Below, piece after piece: positions 25,157 through 34,321 of a stretch of DNA of 64,000 nucleotides. Where the stretch lies: NCBI RefSeq assembly GCF_001424125.1, contig NZ_LMQI01000005.1, forward strand, positions 465,567 to 529,566. Direction: 5' to 3'. Position numbers and translations under genes: made by a program. The notes under the pieces are model-generated. The model saw only the letters and a program-made list of their open reading frames with translations, did no database searches and was not told the origin of the DNA. Each line of letters opens with the position of its first letter. The first letter of the stretch is position 1. This DNA is from Cellulomonas sp. Leaf395 (lineage in GTDB: Bacteria; Actinomycetota; Actinomycetes; Actinomycetales; Cellulomonadaceae).

Positions 25157-25284
25157 CGTGCTCCGGGGTCGGTGTAATTCCGAGCCGGCGGTGACAGTCC
25201 GCGACCCGCACGGTCCGCAAGGATCGGGCGGTTGACCTGGTGGAACTCCAGGACCGACGGTGAAAGTCCGGATGGGAGGATCAC
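25157..25284 (+). ncRNA. FMN riboswitch (RFN element)
   Basis: The conserved RFN core is visible: CTCCGGGGTCGGTGTAATTC at 25161-25180, then CCGGCGGTGACAGTCCGCGA, and the closing GGTGAAAGTCCGGATGGGAG at 25259-25278. It is about 128 nt long with a variable stem in the middle. It lies ~80 nt upstream of ribD and should repress the rib operon when FMN is plentiful. Confidence 0.93.
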
Positions 25285-25288
25285 GTGG

Positions 25289-25304
25289 CGGCGCCTTGGC
25301 GCCG
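25289..25304 (+). promoter_or_regulatory. Inverted repeat after the FMN aptamer
   Basis: A 7-bp inverted repeat, CGGCGCC-TT-GGCGCCG, lies directly 3' of the riboswitch. It may be part of the expression platform (terminator or anti-Shine-Dalgarno partner). There is no U-run, so which one cannot be decided from sequence. Confidence 0.45.
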
Positions 25305-25363
25305 TGGCTGCGGGACCCTTCCTGCCGCCCTCACCCCGGAGCCCCGCGCGTCCGGAGGTGAGC

Positions 25364-26440
25364 ATGACCAGCAACGAGACGGTGGTGCGCGCACCCTCCG
25401 AGCTCGAGGGCATGCGCCGGGCGCTGGACATCGCCCGGCGTGGCCCGGCGAACGGCCCCAACCCGCGCGTCGGCTGCGTCCTGCTGGGCCCGGACGGTGA
25501 GGTCCTCGGCGAGGGGTGGCACCGTGGCGCGGGCACACCGCACGCCGAGGTCGCGGCACTGACCGATGCCGCGGACCGCGGAGCCTCCACGGGCGGCGGC
25601 ACCGCCGTCGTCACCCTCGAGCCGTGCAACCACACCGGCCGCACCGGACCATGCTCCGAGGCGCTCCTGGCCGCCGGGGTCGCCCGCGTCGTCGTGTCGG
25701 TGTCCGATCCGAACCCCGTCGCCGCCGGCGGTGCCGCACGGCTGCGCGCCGCCGGGGTCGAGGTGGAGAGCGGCCTGCTGGCCGACGAAGGACGGGCACT
25801 GCTCGGCGCCTGGCTGCCGTCGGTCGAGCGCGGGCGCCCGTTCGTCACGCTGAAGCTCGCCACGTCGCTGGACGGCCGCATCGCGGCGGCCGACGGTTCC
25901 AGCCGGTGGATCACTTCCGAGGTCTCACGGCATCACGCCCACGACCTGCGGGCCGAGGTCGACGCGATCGTGGTCGGCACCGGCACCGCGCTGGTCGACG
26001 ATCCCTCGCTCACCGCGCGCAACGCGGCCGGTGAGCTGCACGGGCAGCAGCCGCTGCGCGTCGTGGTCGGGCACCGCGACCTCCCGTCGGGCGCCCGCCT
26101 ACACGGCCCTGGCGGTGAGCTGATCCACGTGCGGACGCACGATCCCGCGCAGGTGCTGGCCCAGCTCACGGAGCGCGAGGTCAGGCACGTCCTCGTCGAG
26201 GGCGGCCCGACGCTGGCCGCCGCGTTCCTCGCCGCCGGGCTGGTCGACGAGGTGCACGCCTACGTCGCCCCTGTCCTGCTCGGTTCCGGCCGTCCCGCGA
26301 TGGCGGACCTGGGCGTCACCACCATCGGTGACGCCGTCCGCCTCATCACCCGATCTGTCATCCCCCTCGGCCCCGACGTTCTTGTCGTCGCGACCGTCAG
26401 CCAGCACAACGACCCGCACAGCACCACGGAGGAGCACTGA
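25364..26440 (+). CDS. ribD: Bifunctional riboflavin deaminase-reductase
   Basis: Deaminates then reduces the pyrimidine intermediate from GTP in riboflavin synthesis. 358 residues. The N-terminal deaminase has the zinc site HAEVAAL (~68) and LEPCNHTGRTGPCSEALL (~90-107). The C-terminal reductase begins near residue 160 (FVTLKLATSLDGRIAAADG). ATG 25364 has a good GGAGGT ribosome-binding site. The longer open frame from 25232 would start inside the riboswitch and is rejected. The stop shares a base with ribE (TGATG). Confidence 0.93.
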   Translation: MTSNETVVRAPSELEGMRRALDIARRGPANGPNPRVGCVLLGPDGEVLGEGWHRGAGTPHAEVAALTDAADRGASTGGGTAVVTLEPCNHTGRTGPCSEALLAAGVARVVVSVSDPNPVAAGGAARLRAAGVEVESGLLADEGRALLGAWLPSVERGRPFVTLKLATSLDGRIAAADGSSRWITSEVSRHHAHDLRAEVDAIVVGTGTALVDDPSLTARNAAGELHGQQPLRVVVGHRDLPSGARLHGPGGELIHVRTHDPAQVLAQLTEREVRHVLVEGGPTLAAAFLAAGLVDEVHAYVAPVLLGSGRPAMADLGVTTIGDAVRLITRSVIPLGPDVLVVATVSQHNDPHSTTEEH

Positions 26441-27045
26441 TGTTCACCGGAATCGTCGAGGAGATCGGCACCGTCGAAGCAGTCGAGCACGGACCTGAGG
26501 ACGCCCGACTTCGCGTCCGCGGCCCGCTCGTCGCGTCTGACGCTCGTCTGGGCGACTCGATCTGCGTCTCCGGCGTCTGCCTGACGGTCACGGAGCTCCC
26601 CGGCGACGGCACGTTCTTCGCGGACGTCATGCCGGAGACGCTGCGGCGCAGCGCGCTGGAGGACGTCGGCGTGTCCAGCCCGGTCAACCTCGAGCGCGCG
26701 CTCCCCGTCGGTGGCCGGTACGGCGGGCACGTCGTGCAGGGCCACGTCGACGGTGTGGGCACGATCCTGAGCCGGTCGCCCGGACCGCGCTGGGACGACG
26801 TCGAGATCGGTCTCGCGCCCGAGCTCGCGCGGTACGTGGCCGAGAAGGGGTCCATCGCGGTCTCCGGCATCTCGCTCACGGTCACCCACGTCACCGACGA
26901 GTCGTTCGGTGTCTCGCTCATCCCGACCACGCTCGAGGCGACGACCCTCGGCACCCTCGCACCCGGCGCGCGGGTCAACCTGGAGGTCGACGTGCTGGCC
27001 AAGTACACCGAGCGGTTGCTCTCGACGGCGGGGGTGCTGCGATGA
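26440..27045 (+). CDS. ribE: Riboflavin synthase, alpha subunit type
   Basis: Dismutates two 6,7-dimethyl-8-ribityllumazine molecules to riboflavin. 201 residues made of two homologous lumazine-binding beta-barrels: MFTGIVEEIGTVEAVE with GDSICVSGVCLTV in the first, and GHVVQGHVDGVGTI with GSIAVSGISLTV in the second (from about residue 98). Translationally coupled to ribD and overlaps ribBA by 4 nt. Confidence 0.95.
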   Translation: MFTGIVEEIGTVEAVEHGPEDARLRVRGPLVASDARLGDSICVSGVCLTVTELPGDGTFFADVMPETLRRSALEDVGVSSPVNLERALPVGGRYGGHVVQGHVDGVGTILSRSPGPRWDDVEIGLAPELARYVAEKGSIAVSGISLTVTHVTDESFGVSLIPTTLEATTLGTLAPGARVNLEVDVLAKYTERLLSTAGVLR

Positions 27046-28409
27046 CGGCCCCCGCAGGTGTGCGGCTCGGCACCGTCGAGGACGCGCTGGAGGCCCTGCG
27101 CGCCGGGCGTCCGGTGCTCGTCGCGGACTCGCCCGACCGCGAGAACGAGGCCGACGTCATCCTCGCCGCGCAGTCCGCGACCCCCGAGTGGATCGCGTGG
27201 ACCATCCGGCACTCGTCCGGCTACCTCTGCGCGCCGATGCCGGCGTCGCGGGCAGACGCGCTCGATCTGCCGCTGATGGTGCCGCACAGCCAGGACCCGC
27301 GGCGCACGGCGTACACCGTGACGGTCGACGCCGCGACGGGCGTGACGACGGGGATCTCGGCCTCCGACCGTGCTCGCACGCTGCGGGTGCTCGCGGACCC
27401 GGCGTCCGGCCGCGAGGACCTCATACGCCCCGGGCACGTCCTTCCGCTGCGTGCGGTGCCCGGCGGTGTCCTGCATCGGGCCGGACACACCGAGGCGGCC
27501 GTCGACCTGTGCCGGCTCGCCGGTCTCGAGCCCGTCGGCGCGATCGCCGAGCTGGTGAACGACGACGGCTCGATGACGCGCCTGGACGTGGCGTCGGCCC
27601 TCGCCGACGCCGAAGGCCTGGTCCTGCTGACGATCGAGGACATCGTCGCGTGGCGCACCCAGCACAGAGACGACGTCACCGCCGAGGTGGCGGTCGCGGC
27701 GCCGCCCAAGGAACGGGTGCACGCGACGCACACGGCGTACCTGCCCACCAAGCACGGCGACTTCCGCATCCACGGCTACCGCGACCTGCGCACGGGCGCC
27801 GAGCACGTCGCGCTCGTGCCGACCGCGGGGCTCGCCGAGCAGCCGGTCGTGCGCGTGCACTCCGAGTGCCTCACGGGGGACGCGTTCGGCTCGGCCCGCT
27901 GCGACTGCGGCCCCCAGCTCGACGCGGCCCTGGAGCTCGCCGCCGAGCAGGGCGGGGCCGTCGTCTACCTGCGGGGGCACGAGGGGCGCGGGATCGGCCT
28001 GCTCGCCAAGGTGGCGGCGTACGCGCTGCAGGACCAGGGTCGGGACACCGTCGAGGCCAACCTCGATCTCGGGTGGCCCGCCGACCGGCGTGAGTACGGC
28101 GCGGCGGCAGCCATCCTCACCGACCTCGGGGTGCAGCGGGTGAGCCTGCTGACCAACAACCCCGCGAAGGTGGCAGGCCTGCGCGCCCACGGCATCGAGG
28201 TCGCGGAGATCCGCAGCCTCGAGGTGGGGCGCACGCCCCAGAACGAGGCCTACCTGCGCACCAAGGCGACCTCGATGGGGCACCTGCTCCACCTGCCCCC
28301 CGGCACGGAGCGCGAGCCCATCCCGGTCTCGCCCGTGCGCGCCACGCCGGCGACGCCCGGCGCGGACCACGACGACCACGCGTTCGAGAACCTGGAGGAC
28401 CTGGCATGA
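27042..28409 (+). CDS. ribBA: Bifunctional 3,4-dihydroxy-2-butanone-4-phosphate synthase / GTP cyclohydrolase II
   Basis: Supplies both precursors of the lumazine. 455 residues. RibB domain (1-~220): [17 protein letters not shown] with acidic metal/substrate loop, and [16 protein letters not shown]. RibA domain (from ~225): zinc site in [20 protein letters not shown] (C-x10-C-x-C), then [14 protein letters not shown] and [10 protein letters not shown] ~35-residue acidic/His-rich tail follows. Overlaps ribE upstream and ribH downstream. Confidence 0.95.
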   Translation: MTAPAGVRLGTVEDALEALRAGRPVLVADSPDRENEADVILAAQSATPEWIAWTIRHSSGYLCAPMPASRADALDLPLMVPHSQDPRRTAYTVTVDAATGVTTGISASDRARTLRVLADPASGREDLIRPGHVLPLRAVPGGVLHRAGHTEAAVDLCRLAGLEPVGAIAELVNDDGSMTRLDVASALADAEGLVLLTIEDIVAWRTQHRDDVTAEVAVAAPPKERVHATHTAYLPTKHGDFRIHGYRDLRTGAEHVALVPTAGLAEQPVVRVHSECLTGDAFGSARCDCGPQLDAALELAAEQGGAVVYLRGHEGRGIGLLAKVAAYALQDQGRDTVEANLDLGWPADRREYGAAAAILTDLGVQRVSLLTNNPAKVAGLRAHGIEVAEIRSLEVGRTPQNEAYLRTKATSMGHLLHLPPGTEREPIPVSPVRATPATPGADHDDHAFENLEDLA

Positions 28410-28909
28410 GCGGTGCTGGAGCACCCACCCTGACCGTCGACGGCACGGGCCTGAAGGTCGTCGTCATCGCCGCGAGCTGGCACACCGTCGTCATGGACGG
28501 TCTGCTCGCCGGTGCGCAGCGCGCGCTCGCCGCGGCGCACGTCGACGATGTCACCATCGTCCGCGTCCCGGGCACGTTCGAGCTGCCGGTCGCCGCGCAG
28601 GTCGCCGCGCAGAACGGTGCCGACGCGGTCGTCGCGCTCGGTGTCGTGATCCGCGGGGGCACGCCCCACTTCGACTTCGTGTGCCAGGGTGCGACCCTGG
28701 GACTCACCGAGGTGGGCGTGCGCACCGGCGTGCCCGTCGGGTTCGGGGTGCTCACCTGCGACAACGAGGAGCAGGCGCTCGACCGCGCAGGCCTGGAGGG
28801 CTCGCACGAGGACAAGGGCGCCGAGGCGGCGGAGGCAGCGGTCGCGACGGTGGTCGCCTTGCGCGCGCTTCGTGGTACCGCGACGCGCCCTGCGCCCCTC
28901 GGCGTCTAG
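28406..28909 (+). CDS. ribH: 6,7-dimethyl-8-ribityllumazine synthase
   Basis: Condenses the RibA and RibB branch products. 167 residues. Signatures: [19 protein letters not shown] (~20-38), [16 protein letters not shown] (~53), [18 protein letters not shown] (~74) with the catalytic His, and [15 protein letters not shown] (~114). Last gene of the riboswitch-controlled rib operon. Confidence 0.95.
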   Translation: MSGAGAPTLTVDGTGLKVVVIAASWHTVVMDGLLAGAQRALAAAHVDDVTIVRVPGTFELPVAAQVAAQNGADAVVALGVVIRGGTPHFDFVCQGATLGLTEVGVRTGVPVGFGVLTCDNEEQALDRAGLEGSHEDKGAEAAEAAVATVVALRALRGTATRPAPLGV

Positions 28910-28918
28910 AGTCTCCGC
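28907..28918 (+). promoter_or_regulatory. -10 box for leaderless hisE transcript
   Basis: TAGAGT (28907-28912) overlaps the ribH stop codon, then 6 nt, then the hisE GTG at 28919. This would free hisE-hisG from the FMN riboswitch. Confidence 0.5.
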
Positions 28919-29182
28919 GTGAAAACCTTCGACACCCTGTTCGCCGAGCTCTCGGAGAAGGCCGTGACCCGCCCCGCGGGCTCCGGCACGGTCGCGGAGC
29001 TCGACACCGGCGTGCACGGGATCGGCAAGAAGGTCGTCGAGGAGGCCGCGGAGGTCTGGATGGCCGCCGAGCACGAGTCCGACGAGCGGACCGCCGAGGA
29101 GATCTCGCAGCTCCTGTACCACCTCCAGGTGTTGATGATCGCGCGCGGGCTCACCCTCGCCGACGTGTACACCCACCTCTGA
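28919..29182 (+). CDS. hisE: Phosphoribosyl-ATP pyrophosphohydrolase
   Basis: Second step of histidine synthesis, releasing pyrophosphate from PR-ATP. 87 residues, stand-alone HisE (not fused to HisI). All-alpha MazG-like fold with [18 protein letters not shown] (~37-54), the acidic metal-binding helix, and [21 protein letters not shown] start. hisG follows after 11 bp, the usual actinobacterial pair. Confidence 0.94.
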   Translation: MKTFDTLFAELSEKAVTRPAGSGTVAELDTGVHGIGKKVVEEAAEVWMAAEHESDERTAEEISQLLYHLQVLMIARGLTLADVYTHL

Positions 29183-29193
29183 GAGGAACGACC

Positions 29194-30042
29194 GTGCTGA
29201 GGATCGCCGTCCCGAACAAGGGCTCCCTGTCGGAGCCCGCCGTCGAGATGCTCAAGGAGGCCGGGTACAGGCAGCGTCGGGACTCCCGCGAGCTCGTGCT
29301 GCCCGACCCGGACAACGACGTCGAGTTCTTCTTCCTGCGTCCGCGCGACATCGCCGTGTACGTCGGCGCGGGGACGGTCGACGTCGGCATCACCGGGCGC
29401 GACCTGATGCTCGACTCGGAGTCCGCCGCGGTCGAGCACCTGCCCTTGGGGTTCGCGCGCTCGACCTTCAGGTTTGCCGGCGCCGCGGGGGAGTGGTCGG
29501 ACGTCAAGCAGGTCGGCGACCGGCGCGTCGCCACGTCATACCCGGTGCTCGTCCGGTCGTACCTGCGTTCGCTCGGGATCGAGCCGGCGGGTGTCGTACG
29601 CCTGGACGGCGCGGTCGAGTCCGCGATCAAGCTCGGCGTGGCGGACGTGATCGCCGACGTCGTCGAGACCGGGACCACGCTGCGGGCCGCCGGGCTGGAG
29701 ATCTTCGCCGACCCGATCCTGCGCTCGGAGGCGGTGCTGGTGCGCCGTGCCGACGGACACGAGCCGGCAGGCCTCGACGTGCTGACGCGCAGGATCCAGG
29801 GGGTGCTGACCGCGCGCGAGTACGTGCTCATGGACTACGACGTGCCGCTCGACCTGGTCGACGCCGCGGTCGCGATCACCCCGGGTCTGGAGTCGCCGAC
29901 CGTCTCGCCGCTGCACAACCGCGACTGGGCGGCGGTGCGGGCGATGGTCCGGCGCGACCAGACCAACCGGGTCATGGACTCCCTGTACGACATCGGTGCG
30001 CGCGCGATCCTCGTGACGTCGATCCACGCGTGCCGGCTCTGA
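29194..30042 (+). CDS. hisG: ATP phosphoribosyltransferase, long form
   Basis: First step of histidine synthesis. 282 residues, so the long HisG with a C-terminal ACT-like regulatory domain (from ~205) for histidine feedback; no HisZ is needed. Segments: [19 protein letters not shown] at the start, [16 protein letters not shown] (~55), and the PRPP loop [19 protein letters not shown] (~150). GTG 29194 with ribosome-binding site GAGAGGAACG; the longer reading from 28681 is a shadow. Confidence 0.95.
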   Translation: MLRIAVPNKGSLSEPAVEMLKEAGYRQRRDSRELVLPDPDNDVEFFFLRPRDIAVYVGAGTVDVGITGRDLMLDSESAAVEHLPLGFARSTFRFAGAAGEWSDVKQVGDRRVATSYPVLVRSYLRSLGIEPAGVVRLDGAVESAIKLGVADVIADVVETGTTLRAAGLEIFADPILRSEAVLVRRADGHEPAGLDVLTRRIQGVLTAREYVLMDYDVPLDLVDAAVAITPGLESPTVSPLHNRDWAAVRAMVRRDQTNRVMDSLYDIGARAILVTSIHACRL

Positions 30043-30488
30043 GCGGTCCAGCGGTGGACGAGCTCACGGCACCGTTCCGGCCGCGACTCGCGCGGGTGGT
30101 GACGCTCGCCCTCGCGGTGCTCGTCCTCGTGCTGACGACGGCGATCATCCTCGGGATGTCCGTGCTCTCGACCGGGGACCGCGTCGGCTTCGCGATGGTG
30201 GGTGGTCTCATCGCGTGGTTCTGCTGGCGGCAGGCGTCCGTGACGGCGAAGGTCGACGACGACGGGCTCACCGTGCGGAACCTCGTGTTCACGCGACGGC
30301 TCGAGTGGGCCGAGATCGTGTCGGTGCGGTTCGGGTCCGGCCGGCCGTGGGTCCAGCTCGACCTGTCCGACGGCGACACCCTCGCCGTGATGGGGATCCA
30401 GCGAGCCGACGGTGCGTTCGCGGACGCCGAGGCGCGCCGGTTGGCGACGCTGGTCGCGATGCACACCGCCACGCCGCGCGACGACTGA
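30030..30488 (+). CDS. Small membrane protein with PH-like domain
   Basis: 152 residues from GTG 30030, or 144 from GTG 30054; neither has a strong ribosome-binding site. Two hydrophobic segments near residues 23-43 and 51-65 ([29 protein letters not shown]). A bacterial PH-like region follows ([28 protein letters not shown]) with the typical W-x-E-I turn. Genes of this type commonly sit after hisG in actinobacteria. Function unknown. The stop is 3 bp from that of the convergent DUF3866 gene. Confidence 0.78.
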   Translation: MPALSGPAVDELTAPFRPRLARVVTLALAVLVLVLTTAIILGMSVLSTGDRVGFAMVGGLIAWFCWRQASVTAKVDDDGLTVRNLVFTRRLEWAEIVSVRFGSGRPWVQLDLSDGDTLAVMGIQRADGAFADAEARRLATLVAMHTATPRDD

Positions 30489-30491
30489 GAC

Positions 30492-31598
30492 CTACAGCTC
30501 GGCCGCGTGCACCCCGGCGGCAGCGGCGGCGAGGAACGCCTCCGGGTCCTGCTCGAGCCCGCGACCCATGGTGGACAGCCGCACCGGGGAGCGTCCGAGG
30601 GCGCGCAGCAGGTCCGGTCCCGTCGCCACCTCGACGAGGCGGTGACGCTGAGCCAGCGGGGCCGCCTGGTCGCGGACCCGCGCGCCGAGCTCGCCGTCGA
30701 GCAGCGGGACGACGACGTCGGCGGGCGCGAGGGCGACCCGGCCGTAGGCCGTGAGCGAGTGGTGCGACACACCGAGGTGGCGTTCGCGCTGGTCCGCCCC
30801 GGAGACGCGCAGCGAGGCGACCGGCCGACCGCCGAGCGTGCCGACGGCGTTGACGGCCTCGCCGGCCGCGACCCCCGAGAAGCCCCACCGGGTCCCCGTG
30901 CCGAGGTTCCCCGGCCCTTGAGCCACGACGACGAGGTCGGCGCCGACGACGTGCCGGGCGGCGAGCAGCCCGGTGTGCACGGTGACCGCCTCCAGGTCAC
31001 CACCGAAAGACTGTCCGGTGGTGACGCACGCGTCGATCCACCCGGCGGACCGCAGCCCGGCGACCGTGCGCGAGAACCACGCGGGCAGGGCGCCGCCGTC
31101 GGTCATCACGTAGGCGACCCGCGGCATCGCACGACCCGCGCGGTCGGCGGCGAACCGTGCGCCGGCGACGATCGCGGGCAGCGCCGAGTGCAGGTCCGCG
31201 ACGACGACCGGCAGGCCGGCGAGGTCGTCGGCGTCGCGCAGGAGCTCGTGGTGCGGCGACTCCTGGTCGTCGACACCGAGGACCATGGCCTGCAGCGGGG
31301 TGTAGCGCGCCTTGACCAGGTGCCCAGGGCCGGCCGGCGGGTCCGGGGGGGTGCGGTCCGACAGCGCGATCACGAGTGCGTAGCCGCCGGTACCCAGCCC
31401 GCGCGCCAGCGCGGAGACGTTGAGCAGGACCCGGTCGCCGATCTCCGGGCTCCCGACGAGCGACGGGAATGCCAGCGCGCGGACCGTGTCACCGGCCGTC
31501 GCGGTGCCGACGGGAGCCTCCAGCTCGACCGTCACCTCGGCGGCGCCGGGCCACGTGGCCCCGAGCGACACCACGACACCCGCACGCCACGTGATCAC
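30492..31598 (-). CDS. DUF3866 family protein
   Basis: 368 residues. Recognised by overall pattern: MITWRAG start, a beta-rich N-terminal domain with repeated 'GDRVLLN' type turns, then a Rossmann-like part with VVVADLHSALPAIVAGARF, RVAYVMTDGGALPAWFSRTV and LVVVAQGPGNLGTGTRWGFSG. No catalytic motif is known. It is convergent with the PH-domain gene and divergent from pafB (35 bp between starts). Family assignment is from memory of the pattern; function unknown. Confidence 0.75.
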   Translation of the reverse strand: MITWRAGVVVSLGATWPGAAEVTVELEAPVGTATAGDTVRALAFPSLVGSPEIGDRVLLNVSALARGLGTGGYALVIALSDRTPPDPPAGPGHLVKARYTPLQAMVLGVDDQESPHHELLRDADDLAGLPVVVADLHSALPAIVAGARFAADRAGRAMPRVAYVMTDGGALPAWFSRTVAGLRSAGWIDACVTTGQSFGGDLEAVTVHTGLLAARHVVGADLVVVAQGPGNLGTGTRWGFSGVAAGEAVNAVGTLGGRPVASLRVSGADQRERHLGVSHHSLTAYGRVALAPADVVVPLLDGELGARVRDQAAPLAQRHRLVEVATGPDLLRALGRSPVRLSTMGRGLEQDPEAFLAAAAAGVHAAEL

Positions 31599-31632
31599 GC
31601 GCCCACGCTACCGGCCACTACGGTGGTGCTCG

Positions 31633-32646
31633 ATGGCCGCTCAGATCGCCCCAGCCGAGCGCCTGCTCAACCTCGTCATCGCCCTGGTCAACACGGCCGG
31701 CCGCATGACGAAGGAGCAGGTGCGCACGAGCGTCGCCGGGTACCAGGAAGCCCCGTCCGACGACGCCTTCGAGCGGATGTTCGAGCGGGACAAGGACACC
31801 CTGCGTGACCTCGGTATCCCGATCCTCACGGTGACGGATGCCGGGCACGGCGACGACATCGGCTACCGGGTGGACCTGGACGCGTACGCACTCCCGCCGC
31901 TCGAGCTGACGGCCGCCGAGCTGGGCGTGCTCGCGATGGCCGCCCAGGTGTGGCAGGACCAGGCGGTCCGCGCCGACACCACCCGGGCGCTCACCAAGCT
32001 GCGGGCGGTCGGCGACGCACCGGAGTCGACCGACCTGGTGGCCGGGCTCGCGCCCCGGGTGCGGGCCGGCGGCGGTGCGTTCGGGCCGCTGGTGGACGCG
32101 GTGCAGGCCCGTCAGGCGGTCCGGTTCACGTACCGCGCAGCGACCACCGGTGAGGTCCGCGAGCGCACGGTCGAGCCGTGGAAGCTGCTCGCCCGCCGCG
32201 GCGGCTGGGTGCTGGTGGGCCGGGACCGGGACCGTGGTGCCAGCCGGTCGTTCCGGCTGAGCCGGATGGAGGGGTCGGTCCGGACGGTCGGCGAGCCGGG
32301 CTCGTTCACGGCGCCCTCCGCCGAGGAGCTCGCGGACGCCCTGCAGACCTGGGGGAGCGGGCCTGAGCGCATCGCCACCCTCGCGATCCTGCCGGAGCGC
32401 GCGAGCGCACCGCGCGCACGTGCCGTGCCGGCCCCGCCCGCCGAGCCGGACTGGTCGACCGACCCCCTGCTCGCCCCGCGCGACCTGGTGCACGTGCCGT
32501 TCCGCGCCGAGTGGGAGCTCGCGGAGGAGCTGGTCGGGTACGGCGACGCAGTCGTGGTGCTCGCGCCGGACGGCCTGCGCCAGTCGGTCCTGCACCTGCT
32601 GCGCACCGCCGCGACCCTCGACCAGGCCGTGGGCACCGATGGCTGA
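31633..32646 (+). CDS. pafB: WYL-domain transcriptional regulator PafB
   Basis: 337 residues. N-terminal winged helix-turn-helix (ERLLNLVIALVNTAGRMTKEQVRTSVAGY) and a central WYL domain (VDAVQARQAVRFTYRAATTGEVRERTVEPWKLLARRGGWVL, ~155-196). PafB with PafC activates DNA-damage response genes independently of LexA in mycobacteria. A -10-like TACGGT lies 8 nt before the ATG, so the transcript may be leaderless. Overlaps pafC by 8 nt. pafA is not in this window. Confidence 0.88.
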   Translation: MAAQIAPAERLLNLVIALVNTAGRMTKEQVRTSVAGYQEAPSDDAFERMFERDKDTLRDLGIPILTVTDAGHGDDIGYRVDLDAYALPPLELTAAELGVLAMAAQVWQDQAVRADTTRALTKLRAVGDAPESTDLVAGLAPRVRAGGGAFGPLVDAVQARQAVRFTYRAATTGEVRERTVEPWKLLARRGGWVLVGRDRDRGASRSFRLSRMEGSVRTVGEPGSFTAPSAEELADALQTWGSGPERIATLAILPERASAPRARAVPAPPAEPDWSTDPLLAPRDLVHVPFRAEWELAEELVGYGDAVVVLAPDGLRQSVLHLLRTAATLDQAVGTDG

Positions 32647-33601
32647 GCGGGCGAGCGACCGGCTCCTGCGGATGCTCGGGATGATCACGTACCTGGACCG
32701 CCACGAGGGCGTCCCGGTGGAGGCCATCGCCGAGCAGTTCGGCGTGAGCACCCGCCAGGTGATGGACGACATCGACACCCTGTGGGTCACCGGTACGCCG
32801 GGCTACTACCCGCACGACCTCATCGACTTCGACGCCGCCTCCTATGAGCAGGGCGTCGTCCGGCTCACGGAGTCGCGCGGGATGACCCGGCCGCTACGGC
32901 TCGGAGCCCGCGAGGCGGTCGCCCTCGTCGCCGCCCTGCGTGCCGTCGAGGCCGCGCTCGGCGACGCCATGGACCCGGAACGGGCCGAGGTCCTGCGCTC
33001 GGCACTCGCCAAGCTGACGGCCGCGACCGGTGACGCCGCCGCCGCCGTGGACGTGCAGCTCTCGGTCGACGCCGCCCCGGACGTCGCAGCCGCGATCGCG
33101 ACGGCGCTGCGGCACGGCCGCCGGCTGCACCTGCGGTACGTCAACGCCTCCGACGTCACCACGGAGCGAGACGTCGACCCGCTCCGCCTCGTCACCGACG
33201 ACGAGCGCTCCTACCTGCTCGCGTGGTGCCGGCTCGTGGACGGTGAGCGGCTGTTCCGGGTGGACCGGGTGCTGTCCGCCGAGGTCCTCGACGCCGACGC
33301 CGAGGACCATCAGGTCCGGGCGGGCGCCGAGGTGTTCTCGCCGGGCGCCGAGGGCGAGCTGGTGACGCTCCACCTGTCGAGCCGCGCACGGTGGGTCGCG
33401 GAGACCATCCCCGTGGACGCCGTGCGCAACCTCGACGACGGGTCGTTCGAGGTGGACGTGCGGGTGGTCCAGCACGCCTGGCTGCGCCACCTGGTGCTGC
33501 AGGTGGCCGACGACGTGCTCGAGATCCGGCCGGCGCGCATCGCGCAGGAGGTCGCCGCTGCCGCCCGTGCGGCGCTGCGCGCGTACGGGGAGATGATCTG
33601 A
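32639..33601 (+). CDS. pafC: WYL-domain transcriptional regulator PafC
   Basis: 320 residues. HTH at residues ~8-45 (LLRMLGMITYLDRHEGVPVEAIAEQFGVSTRQVMDDIDTLW) and WYL domain from ~155 (LRHGRRLHLRYVNASDVTTERDVDPLRLV). Partner of PafB; fused as one PafBC protein in some actinobacteria. The order pafB-pafC-tatA-tatC-helY matches M. tuberculosis Rv2096c-Rv2092c, apart from the small gene and the kinase inserted here. Confidence 0.88.
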   Translation: MAERASDRLLRMLGMITYLDRHEGVPVEAIAEQFGVSTRQVMDDIDTLWVTGTPGYYPHDLIDFDAASYEQGVVRLTESRGMTRPLRLGAREAVALVAALRAVEAALGDAMDPERAEVLRSALAKLTAATGDAAAAVDVQLSVDAAPDVAAAIATALRHGRRLHLRYVNASDVTTERDVDPLRLVTDDERSYLLAWCRLVDGERLFRVDRVLSAEVLDADAEDHQVRAGAEVFSPGAEGELVTLHLSSRARWVAETIPVDAVRNLDDGSFEVDVRVVQHAWLRHLVLQVADDVLEIRPARIAQEVAAAARAALRAYGEMI

Positions 33602-33603
33602 CG

Positions 33604-33927
33604 ATGCTCTGGTTCTCGGTCTGGACGGTCCTGGTTCTCGCGACGCTCGGCGGGGCGTTCCTGCTCGGCCGCAACCTGTGGCGCTCCACCGTCGCGCTCG
33701 CGCACGAGCTCTCGCGCGCGGCCGACGTCGCGGCGCAGCTGGCCGAGCGCGTGGACGAGCTCCAGGCGGCTGCCGGGACACGGGACACCGGCCCGACGTT
33801 GTTCGCCGATCGTGACGTCCTGCGTGCGCGGATCGACGAGCTGCGCGAGGCGGCGGCCGGGCGCCGGGCCCAGCGCGAGCAGCGGCACGTGGCGACGCGG
33901 CTCCGGTGGCAGGCCTTCTGGAGGTAG
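33604..33927 (+). CDS. Small single-pass membrane protein with coiled coil
   Basis: 107 residues. One N-terminal membrane segment (FSVWTVLVLATLGGAFLLG, ~4-22), then a long charged helical region with heptad-like ELSRAADVAAQLAERVDELQ and ARIDELREAAAGRRAQREQ, probably coiled coil in the cytosol. ATG 2 bp after the pafC stop, so in the same transcript. Not recognised as a named family. It may be a membrane tether, but there is no direct evidence. Confidence 0.7.
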   Translation: MLWFSVWTVLVLATLGGAFLLGRNLWRSTVALAHELSRAADVAAQLAERVDELQAAAGTRDTGPTLFADRDVLRARIDELREAAAGRRAQREQRHVATRLRWQAFWR

Positions 33928-33958
33928 GCGTCTGCACTCCATCCCCAGGTGAGACGGG

Positions 33959-33964
33959 TACTAT
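33959..33964 (+). promoter_or_regulatory. Candidate -10 box for tatAC
   Basis: TACTAT lies 36 nt before the tatA GTG, in the gap after the small membrane protein gene. A CGGAGGA ribosome-binding site is at 33987-33993. Confidence 0.4.
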
Positions 33965-33999
33965 CACCCGGTCATCGAGATTCCGACGGAGGACCTGAC

Positions 34000-34314
34000 G
34001 TGTTGCGAAACATCAGCGCCTGGCACGTGATCATCGTGCTTCTCGTGGTCGTCCTGCTGTTCGGCGCGAAGCGCTTGCCCGACCTGGCCAAGAGCGTCGG
34101 CCAGTCGATGAAGATCTTCAAGCACGAGGTCAAGGACCTGCGGGACGACGACGCCCCCGCCACGACGACGACCGCGACCCCTCCGGCGGCCCCGACCGGC
34201 GTGACGCCCGTCGGCGCACCGCCCGTCGTCGCCCCCACGGTCGAGCCCGAGTACGTGACCCCGGTCCGGCCCGCGACGGAGCCGTCCGAGGGCACCACCC
34301 CGCCGAAGGTCTGA
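34000..34314 (+). CDS. tatA: Twin-arginine translocase subunit TatA
   Basis: Forms the pore of the Tat protein export pathway. 104 residues. Short membrane helix plus amphipathic helix: [33 protein letters not shown] (~5-37), with the [14 protein letters not shown] hinge characteristic of the family. The C-terminal half is rich in Thr, Pro and Ala with low complexity. GTG 34000 has a clear GGAGGA site; the open frame from 33949 is longer but has no such support. tatC follows after 7 bp. Confidence 0.94.
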   Translation: MLRNISAWHVIIVLLVVVLLFGAKRLPDLAKSVGQSMKIFKHEVKDLRDDDAPATTTTATPPAAPTGVTPVGAPPVVAPTVEPEYVTPVRPATEPSEGTTPPKV

Positions 34315-34321
34315 CTCTCCC

